This document shows, piece after piece, positions 56,370-64,000 of a stretch of 64,000 nucleotides of DNA (positions are counted from its first letter, which is position 1; every line of letters begins with the position of its first letter). Origin of the DNA: Lepeophtheirus salmonis. Taxonomy: Eukaryota; Arthropoda; Copepoda; Siphonostomatoida; Caligidae. The stretch lies in contig NC_052135.2 in the NCBI RefSeq assembly GCF_016086655.4, positions 27,494,363 through 27,558,362 of the forward strand, read 5' to 3'. The position numbers and the translations under genes are program-made. The notes under the pieces are model-generated. The model was not told the origin of the DNA, searched no databases, and saw only the letters and a list, made by a program, of their open reading frames with translations.

Positions 56370-57750
56370 TTTACTCGTATAGTCACCTATTTAGTAAATA
56401 CATAGGTTAATAAATGTATAAGTAAGTTTGAAAGGCTCAACTTGAATTTGAAATTAATTATTTGAAAATTAGTAAGTTCGTTCTATCTCTAGCATTTATC
56501 AATTACCATATAACTTAAGAATTAAATAAGTTTAAAAAAGTCAATTTCGAATGTTTATCAACTTACAATTAGTTATCTGAGTACAAAAAATAATGGCAAA
56601 TAAAATTATAATGAAGGCAACATATGATTCTTATTATCATTCAAGCACAAAGTCATAATTTGCAACTCCATTTAGGATAAAATTAAAACACACCATAGAA
56701 TAATTATGAAATGCCTGAAAATAGTTATTGATATGCTTTCTTCTTCTTTATACATAAATTAGATACATATATGGAATACAATTCCTATTTCCTGGGTTTC
56801 AAATTTATAAGTATATTTTTAAATTATCTCGAAGAAGAAGTCTGAGTAAAATTTTAAGTAAAATTATCTTTTGATCTATATTAAATGCTAAATTATAGTA
56901 TATATATCTCATTCCAAGCTAATTAATATTATTTCCATCTAAAAAATTATGCTACTACACTATTATCACAAATGTCAAATAAGTAGAGTAAGTAAGTCTT
57001 AAATACTTAATTAGACAAAATTTTGAATTGTTGGACCGTCAAACATTACTTTGAGAATATGAAACTGTTATTGTTAGTGTGATGTATAATCCTACAGACT
57101 GCACCATGGATGGTTCGAAGATTTCCAATAAATAAATAAAGGCATGCTACTACGTACGTCTTTATTCCAAATGTCTCCATTCAACAACTATCAAGTATTT
57201 TATGTCTATATCAGAAATAATTTCAGGTTAAACTGATAAATGGATCTATCTAAATTTTATATATATTTTTATTCAGTTTTATATTCTCAAAATAATGTTC
57301 AATTATCACATAAATGTCAAATTATACATTTAGAACTTACTTACTTTACTTATTTGACTAAAATATTGTTGATAATAGTGCAGTAGCAGAATTTTAGAAA
57401 TCAAGAATCTTGAGTAGCTTGGAATGATATATATCGACTGCAACTTTGGATTTAAACATAAGTCTATTTAACATTTGACTCGGACTTAGTATATTAGAAC
57501 TTAGAAATATGATTAAAGAAGATTTAAAACTCAGGAATAAAGAGATATTAATTATTCCTTAACGAGAAAAACCTTAACTTATAAAATATATTGTTTACCA
57601 GATTTGGGACAGTTCTAGATAACTTTCGATTAAAGAAATTGGTTTGTGAAATTTATCATTCATTATAACCTTCTGATAAGATCAAATACAAACATAATAA
57701 ATAAATTTATTTGATATGAACTATCTCAAGGGTGGAAAACTAATTAATTA
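56370..57750. other. AT-rich intergenic region
   Basis: Apart from the palindromic element, no coding region is seen. AATAAA for KXD1 lies at 57711-57706 (minus). Confidence 0.5.
56905..57435. mobile_element. Palindromic MITE-like element
   Basis: Arms of about 100 bp: left 56905-57010 (ATTCCAAGCTAATTAA, GCTACTACACTATTATCA, GTCAAATAAGTAGAGTAAG) and right 57330-57435 (the complement carries the same three blocks). Arms are imperfect with small gaps; spacer about 320 bp, non-coding. Confidence 0.65.
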
Positions 57751-57754
57751 CTTT

Positions 57755-58163
57755 TCAACTATTCAAGAGCCTTAAATTTTTTACATATTTGATGAGATAT
57801 TTTCCCAAATTAATTATTTTTCTATTCATTCTTCTCAATACAATTGGATCAATGATTACGGATATTAATTTTAAATTTGAATTCGATACTCTAAGTTGTC
57901 TAATAAATGAATAAATATGTAACGGATCCCAAGTCAAACGAGATATTGCATTTACTTCCTCACCTTTGACAGCTTCTGGATAACGTATAACCATCTTTGA
58001 CTTGATTACTTTGATACGTTTAAAGATGGAATCCAAGTCTTTTCTCATGTCAGTAACTAATTTAGTGTGATTTTTGAAGTCCTTCAAAGATTTCTCATAC
58101 CGAGTCATGGAAAGACTATTACAATTGGCCAACATTTCATTTGTTTTTTCAAAACGTTGAAGC
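57755..58163 (-). CDS. KXD1: KXD1 exon 2 (BORC subunit)
   Basis: TATTTCAG acceptor; the first G completes the Met split by the intron. It encodes LQRFEKTNEMLANCNSLS, then TDMRKDLDSIFKRIKVIKSK and YPEAVKGEE. RFEKTNEML.N.N.LS and the (K/R)DLDSIF(R/K)RI helix with the KxDL motif define the family. The last ~65 residues (RLTWDPLHIYSFIRQLRV...RLLNS) are not conserved in my memory of homologues and could be a lineage extension or read-through past a missed splice. Coiled-coil protein; KXD1 is a subunit of BORC, which moves lysosomes toward microtubule plus ends. Confidence 0.9.
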
Positions 58164-58218
58164 CTGAAATAGACGAAATGTATTAAGTTTATGTTTACCA
58201 TTGAATAGAGAGAATTAC

Positions 58219-58364
58219 ATTTTCTTTTGAGCAATAACAATGGATGCAATATCCTGTTGGTTGACAATTCCTGCAAGGCCCTGAATGAATACTTCAGATG
58301 CTGTATAATTTTGATATATACTACACTCCAATCCCTTGGACTCCTCTATACTATCTTCCGACAT
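58219..58364 (-). CDS. KXD1: KXD1 exon 1
   Basis: ATG at 58364 (MSEDSIEESKGLECSIYQNY) to AAAAT|GTAATT. The end FIQGLAGIVNQQDIASIVIA and QKKM matches the family's (L)..(M/I)VN..D...II.AQK.M. Intron is 55 bp (58164-58218). Total product 184 residues, close to the 176 of vertebrate KXD1. Confidence 0.9.
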
Positions 58365-58369
58365 GTTAA

Positions 58370-59376
58370 ATTTCACTGGAAATACAATTGACAGTATAAA
58401 TATAATATTATAAGGATTAATTATATTAATATAATTATTGCTACATGGCACAGGTCAGTGAAGTGTTAGTAATTGCAGAGCTTATTTCAGTATTATCTGT
58501 TCAAAACAAACAAAGATGTAGTATTTTCCTTTCAGCTGTTTTCATTAATTTTCTTAGGACTCAGGGAGTACTAGCCTTGAGCTCTATAAGAAGAGTTACG
58601 TCACAAGATTTCAGCGCCCCCTTGTGACAGATATCAAATGGCCCAAAAAACCTTAATACAATAAATTAGTACTAAAACAATAATTTTATTGAACTCAATT
58701 ATTATGAAAAAATAGAATACTTACTTTAATAATAATTTATTCAACTTACTCAATTTCACATACACACGTCTTACGAAAGTAGAAGAAGCTATTCTATTTT
58801 CTTTGATAATCACATTTACATTCTTAAATGTATGCCCATTCTTATACTATCCTACTTAGACACAGTAAAAAAATAAAATTTTATGATAAAAGCCTTCCTT
58901 TATATGGTACCAGGCTAAAGACAAGGTGAATATTAGTGCCACAGGGTCCTGATTAGACTTATAAGTTATATAGACTATCTGGAGTGGCACCAGATTTACT
59001 GTGTAACCTCATCGATATTTCTAATAGCATCTTAAAGAAAAAAATAAGTCGCTAGCAGGTTCTTAGTCAGTATGTAGATTTTTTTATTATTCATTAATTA
59101 ATTGTCTCCTTATTATTTATAGGCCACGTGGCATAATATGTATCTAAACCAAATCATCAAAATTTTAACAATGAATTGAAATAAGAACATTTTCCAATTG
59201 TGTACAAGTTTGCAATGCTGTCCAGACATTGATTATTATTTAACATCTATGTTAACTAATCCAAGGTACAAAGTTGTAACTTGTATAAGAGGTAATTTCT
59301 TCGTCTTAATATGCATTAATTAATTACAGCATTGGTTATGGAAGGTTTATAGAAATATAAGGTGAGACCGTTGGTG
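58370..59376. other. Intergenic, upstream of KXD1
   Basis: No supported gene. A 60-codon frame at 58445-58627 on the plus strand has no recognisable feature. Confidence 0.45.
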
Positions 59377-59820
59377 TCAGGAAAAAATGGCAAGATAAAA
59401 AAAAGGAAAAGTCTCTAAACGGAAAAAATGGCAAGATACTTTTAAACTGTTTTAATATCTTATCACCAATATAATATATTATAAGATAAAAGAAAAATAA
59501 ACAAACACAACAGTGCTTCCAATGGAAGGAGTGCTAATCACTTAATTCTCCGTTATTAATTACAATAGCATTAGACATGATAGACTATTCATATTGGACA
59601 AGACTCTTGGATTGACGGACAAGTATTTGCAAAATACTATCCAAGAGCAGCGATTTCCACTTCGTTATGATCCAGGATGTGAACCACTAAGAGGTTTCCT
59701 GCAGGTAGTCAAAGGTCGAGTCGTTGGAGAGTGCGAGGAAAACTGTATAGCTCAGTACAGTTGGAGTTTTCTGAAATTACAATAGAATGATGGTCTTCGT
59801 CTCTTCATAAACCTTCTTTC

Positions 59821-60101
59821 TTGTCCAAAGAGAACGAAACGGCAGTTCCATCCTTCACACTGGTTGTTAGTTCTCGGGCAGTCAGTGATAGTGGCACGAT
59901 GGACGTTCCAGAGTGTGAGAGGAAAGAAATCGCTTTGCTCATTACCCCGCTCCGTATGATGTCAGAGGTGTATTGTGTCATATTCCTCCGCGCTTTCCTC
60001 CCGCACTCTGGAACATCCATCGTGCCACTATCATTGACTTCACGAGGACTAACAACCAGTATGAAAGATGGAACTTCCGTTTCTTTCATCTCGTTTGACA
60101 C
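59821..60101. repeat. Foldback palindrome with mirrored reading frames
   Basis: Arms about 59838-59932 and 59985-60098 are reverse complements at high identity around a ~50-bp spacer. Because of this, both strands encode almost the same peptide: VPSFTLVVSSRAVSDSGTMD on plus and VPSFILVVSPREVNDSGTMD on minus, each followed by VPEC(E/G)RK. It lies at the inner end of copy B's left arm. Confidence 0.85.
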
Positions 60102-60417
60102 TACTACCCATCAATTTGGAAATGCATACCGCCATATCAAAGGAAGAATCGACAGTTTCCACCACCCTTGTTCAAGAAGCGATTGGTCAACTTCCTAAAT
60201 AAAGCGCAAAAGGATATACATTGAGCAACATAGCTTAAAAACTTATGCGAAAGCTATGTCGCTGGGCATAAGACTATATCCCAGTTCCTGTCAGGTGCTG
60301 GTTACAATATCCGATTTCATGTCTAAAACAAGGGAAGAATTTCTTAAAATTTTTAATAATAAAAGTACAATTAATTATATTTATGTTCAATTGTAATTTG
60401 TTTATAAATAAACTGGT

Positions 60418-60665
60418 TTCATTGATCCTGTATCTTTTATTGAACTCGAGATATTTTCTTTTTTTTGGGTGAAAAATGATGAAAAGCGACACTCTTATCT
60501 TTAGACCTTTTTAAGTTATTCATCATTCAATGATAAGGAATATCATAGAAAATTATTCCATATTTTATTATTTTTTTAAAAGCCCTATTTACAAAATATG
60601 CATCTTTAAATATTTTTGTTTGATTTTTTATTTCTTGAGTGATCTTATATTTTATAGGGATTTAC
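60418..60665 (-). repeat. Dispersed copy of the 52-kb foldback element's interior
   Basis: GGGTGAAAAATGATGAAAAG with CGACACTCTTAT, TATTCCATATTTTATT and GAGTGATC blocks are the reverse complement of 52430-52690. The 157-bp arms seen at 52 kb are missing here. Confidence 0.65.
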
Positions 60666-62329
60666 AAGCAAACACATAGAAGATTGAAGGAGTCGACTCT
60701 TCTCTTTTGAGGCTTAGCTTGGTCAAGGTTTCTTCTTCGGATAAAGTTTTAATCTGCCATCATTCCCGTAGAAATTGGAATTCAAGCATCTCCTGTTGAG
60801 GATAAAGTATCTCGAATCCCTTCTTTTGTACTATTTCTTAAAGAACATGAAACTATTTCTGTCTTTAATTAAGGAAGATCGATCTAAGCATATGAAAAAC
60901 ACTTCAAAATTAAAAATGTGTCGCTCCATTTATCCAATTGTTTGTGTGTATTATGTTTGATATGTTTCAACATTAAAATAATAACTAATATATCATATTC
61001 ATGATGTGATTATCTTAAATAAACATATTTATTTTATCCCAAATTGATACATCTATTATGTATTGATATTATCTATTACTTTTATGATTTTATTATTGAT
61101 TTTTTCCCATGGAATAAGATCTAAATTACTTAAAAGTTACGCATTATTTAAACATCCATAAGCCTAAAATAACGATTGAAATTACAAATTTGTTGATATA
61201 TAATTTATTCATAAAACGAACTTTTTAAGGGCCTTTGAAAAAATATAAGTGTATTTATTTAAGTAACAATTTATGATCACCCGAAGTGGAATAATACTCA
61301 ACATGATCAAAAGAAATAAAAAAGATTGTATTTCTCTGTAGTTGAAAGGTAAACCTGAGTTTGGAAATACAACATAGTTAAGAGAAATTTAAGGCACCTG
61401 AAATCTTTGATAGCATGAAACCTTCCCATAGAGTTGGCTCTAACTATATGTACCTAAATTAACCAAATTAGATAATTACATGAGTGTCGAATAAATTTTT
61501 TTAGAGCCTTTTCATCGTCATAAAATATGCATTTACATTTATTCAATAAATAGATTAATTGATGAAATTAAACAATGACAAAGGTCAGGAATTCACATTA
61601 ATATTTGTTTTACAAGTTAATGAAGCTGGAGCTGGATTCTCATTCTAAAGTGAAATGAAAGAGTTATAACATTCATATTCTCTGATAAATATCACTGAAG
61701 ACCATTATTATTTATTACAAACGTAGTTACATATTCAAATGTCATTGTATCAAACTAAAAAAATACACTTAAAAATTCGTTGAAAGAGTCTATAAGTCAC
61801 TTTTTATGGTTCTCATACATGGCTTGATACATTGGAAGTAAGAACTCACAGTCCTAGATAAACAACTTCGAGAATTCGAGTCCTTTTGATAACTACGTAA
61901 TGAAGCCTGTTTCGTTCTCTTTGGGAAAGAAAGAAGGTTTATGAAGAGACCATCGTTCTATTGAAATTTCAGATTGCTCCAACTGTACTAAGCTTTACAG
62001 TTCCCCTCGCACTCTCCAACGACTTGAACTTTGACTACCTGCAGGAAACCTCTCACTGGTTCACATCCTGGATCATAACGAAGTGGAAATCGCTGCTCTT
62101 GGATAGTATTTTGCAAATACTTGTCCGTCAATCCAAGAGTCTTGTCCAATATGAATAGTCTAATGATATTGTAATAAATAACTGAGAATTAAGTGATAAG
62201 CACTCCTTTCATTGGAAGCACTGTTGTGTTTGTTTATTTTTCTTTAATCTTATTATATACTATATTGGTGATAGATATTATATCAGTTTAAAAGAATCTT
62301 GCCATTTTTCCTAAAATCGAGACCGTCAT

Positions 62330-63240
62330 GTGATCGGACTTTATAGAATTTTCAATTTGATGTATCGTACCGACAGCTGGGCAAGATAATTTCGACAATT
62401 ACGCAACCAATCACAGTCTATGACGTCATTTATTTGTATCCCGCAACCCTTCTTTTTAAAAGAAACAGAAAAAATGGCCCGAAATCATCTGGTAGTTAGT
62501 CAAATTAGTGAATCATACCACTCCTATCTATATTTTAAATACTCGCAGAATATCAGTCATATTTTTTCTTCGCCCTTTTTAAAATAAATGACATATTATT
62601 AATATGTGACATATAAATATAAAGCTGATGTTGATCTCATATTTTAAGTATTCTCCTTTAATGTACAATATTTTATTATTAGAATATAGTTCTGTTTTAA
62701 CCCTTTATCAGAGTATTACTTTCTTTCCTCCTGCCCCCTTCTTCTTGTACCTTCTTCCCTTATGCTCCTCACGGAGCGTCCAGTTCTCCTGGCCCCTTAT
62801 CACAATCATGATATTAATCATATCTATTTATCCAGGTATTGTCTTACACAACATATATATTATTTCTATGAAAAAAATATCCTTCATAGAAATAATGAAA
62901 TGGCCAATATATATATTATATGAACGACGAGGGAGCAACAAGAAATTGTATTTCTGTTTTTTTGGAAACAGAGCATACGTATAGAATAACTTATTACTTT
63001 GTGTATTTATGAAAAATAATAAATAATGAAATAGCTATGATATATCAAGTGAGAAGAGAAAATCGATAGCTGACAACAAAATACATAATAGCGTATTTTT
63101 CTGTTAGCGAGATCGAGATACATAGATACAAGTCTCTAAGTATCTTGAGCAATATAACCCCGTAGTATCCCACGTTTTTTGTTGTTTATTATTTTTTAGT
63201 AGGAATATATATGGGATAAGCTATTTCTGGAGGATCACAA
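62330..63240. other. Intergenic; CRE at 62421, small hairpin at 62859-62896
   Basis: TGACGTCA at 62421-62428. ATTATTTCTATGAA (62859-62872) and its exact complement (62883-62896) form a 14-bp hairpin. No gene supported; the open frame 62628-62984 is unrecognised. Confidence 0.45.
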
Positions 63241-63244
63241 GCTT

Positions 63245-63593
63245 TAATCACGCAACCTGATTTTGTTAGAAATTCGTGTTGGTAAACTATTATAAATTTT
63301 GTTTAATTATATCGTTATAATATTTATCATAATTGTAATTTTATATCAAACATCAAGTGGTATTTTAATCAATTCTGTTTTTTTGGGATAATATTTGAAA
63401 TCCCTAAAAAATTGTTCTTGAGGCCAAAAGCCTCTACTTATTGCATAATTTTAACTCAGAATAAAATTACATTTTCTAAGATAAATGCTCAAAAATTATT
63501 AAATTCAACATATATCTAGATATATCATAGAATTGTAATAATTTAGTCAATCCATCAAAAATGATGTTTTCCCCACAACAGGTTGCGTGGTTA
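63245..63593. mobile_element. MITE-like element with 15-bp TIRs, TA target
   Basis: Left TAATCACGCAACCTG at 63245 and right CAGGTTGCGTGGTTA ending 63593 are reverse complements with one mismatch, including TA at each end. 349 bp, AT-rich, non-coding. Size and TA ends fit a Tc1/mariner-type MITE. It ends 198 bp upstream of the start codon at 63792. Confidence 0.65.
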
Positions 63594-63791
63594 GAGGTGG
63601 TGTTCCTCGAGATAGTATAGAACTTATTGATTTGTTGCTATCGACTATCGAGCTATAGCTATGTGTTAATGCTATTGGCTATTGTGCGCATGCGGAGAAA
63701 TAGCATTTAAATTACAATTATTAATTAAATATGTACGTACGTAGTTCATAATCTGAATGTATTTTAAATTATTAGATCGTCAAAATTAAAC

Positions 63792-63856
63792 ATGAGTATC
63801 ATGGACGGACAATTTAGCGATGCAGAAGACGATTTCAAGGAAGACGAGAGCATAAG
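63792..63856 (+). CDS. First coding exon of an unidentified gene
   Basis: ATG at 63792 reads MSIMDGQFSDAEDDFKEDES and I, ending CATAAG|GTAAGT, a consensus donor. 65 nt, ends two bases into an Arg codon. The acidic N-terminus is typical of a nuclear or cytosolic protein but gives no identity. Confidence 0.65.
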
Positions 63857-63944
63857 GTAAGTATACTGTGCGAATATAATCGAATACTAATTAGCAATTT
63901 GTATTTGACGTAACCAATTAATCCGGTTTATGTGTTTCTTTTAG

Positions 63945-64000
63945 GATTGAGTTGTCGTCTCTGAAGATGAACAATGGGAAGGAGGCCTACCCTGCTCCTA
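63945..64000 (+). CDS. Second exon of the same gene, cut by the window end
   Basis: TTCTTTTAG acceptor in phase with the first exon; continues RIELSSLKMNNGKEAYPAP and is open at the window end. Intron 63857-63944 (88 bp). Confidence 0.65.

Larger units (their letters stand above)
59377..62325 (+). mobile_element. Long-TIR non-coding transposon, copy B (fullest)
   Basis: About 2.95 kb with inverted arms of some 430 bp: left 59377-59845, right about 61890-62325. Both arms carry AAATGGCAAGAT, ACAAACACAACAGTGCTTCC, GACTCTTGGATTGACGGAC, TGCAGGTAGTCAAAG and ACGATGG. The interior from 60690 aligns with copies A and C. A ~840-bp segment (about 59845-60690) absent from copy A holds a palindrome and a second repeat, so it is probably an insertion. 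The left arm has an internal duplication of GGAAAAAATGGCAAGATA at 59390 and 59422. No transposase frame. Target duplication not determined. Confidence 0.8.

Noticed and set aside
58445..58627. 60-codon plus-strand frame divergent from KXD1
   Set aside because: No homology cue, no splice context, overlaps the likely KXD1 promoter.
60240..60310. Possible tRNA-like fold around GGGCATAAGACTATATCCC
   Set aside because: No TTCGA-type T-arm or box A/B spacing visible. I did not find any tRNA gene by eye, but no covariance scan was possible.
61961..62158. Frame KFQIAPTVLSFTV in copy B (and its relative at 21143 in copy A)
   Set aside because: Begins with TTG, lies within the inverted repeat arm, and diverges after about 35 residues between copies; not a transposase.
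1..64000. CRISPR arrays, operons, bacterial promoters or riboswitches
   Set aside because: The window is spliced animal DNA; the repeats found are transposon ends or tandem units, not spaced CRISPR repeats.

Overview
This 64 kb window is AT-rich eukaryotic DNA. Genes are broken by GT-AG introns, intergenic space is long, and decayed transposons are dense. The clear genes are animal genes: patronin/CAMSAP, archease, an RWD-domain protein of the RWDD2 type, and KXD1. Gene structure and transposon mix (Tc1/mariner, BEL/Pao, P-like, MULE, hAT-like) point to an arthropod. A parasitic copepod such as a sea louse is my best guess, from recollection of similar Tc1 and BEL copies rather than from a search.

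Layout. 1-7.3 kb (minus): eight exons encoding about 688 N-terminal residues of patronin/CAMSAP, a microtubule minus-end binding protein; the C-terminal CKK domain lies off the left edge. A perfect 35-bp hairpin sits in its 3-kb intron. 8.6-9.6 kb (minus): a 337-codon exon of an unidentified gene. 11.0-14.2 kb (minus): a long unidentified coding region of about 1,080 residues, split by one apparent frameshift in a run of eight A. 17.8-18.1 kb (minus): an unidentified exon.

19.7-38.3 kb is a transposon graveyard. It holds a non-coding long-inverted-repeat transposon, BEL/Pao pol, hAT-like and Tc1/mariner remnants, a MULE transposase remnant abutting BEL pol, and an intact 1.25-kb non-autonomous LTR retrotransposon (two LTRs, 5-bp target duplication, primer site matching tRNA-Ser(GCT), tripling 60-bp coding repeat). 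After it come BEL gag, a P-element/THAP9-like transposase and a GC-rich Tc1 copy.

39.3-41.1 kb (plus): archease (tRNA-ligase cofactor) and an RWDD2-like gene in tandem, with two CRE palindromes upstream. 43-46 kb: a decayed non-LTR retrotransposon. 46.9 kb and 56.2 kb (minus): unidentified exons; a copy of the second lies inverted beside the first. 47.3-52.9 kb: nested Tc1 copies and inverted repeats. 53.2-55.4 kb: BEL gag and a LINE RNase H fragment. 57.8-58.4 kb (minus): complete two-exon KXD1, a BORC/BLOC-1-related lysosome-positioning subunit. 59.4-62.3 kb: the fullest copy of the long-inverted-repeat transposon, carrying an inserted palindrome. 63.2-63.6 kb: a MITE-like element just upstream of a new plus-strand gene that begins at 63.8 kb and leaves the window.

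The host genes do not form one pathway. Transposon boundaries are approximate unless a target duplication or inverted-repeat end is named. No database search, alignment or folding was run; family names rest on motifs read by eye.
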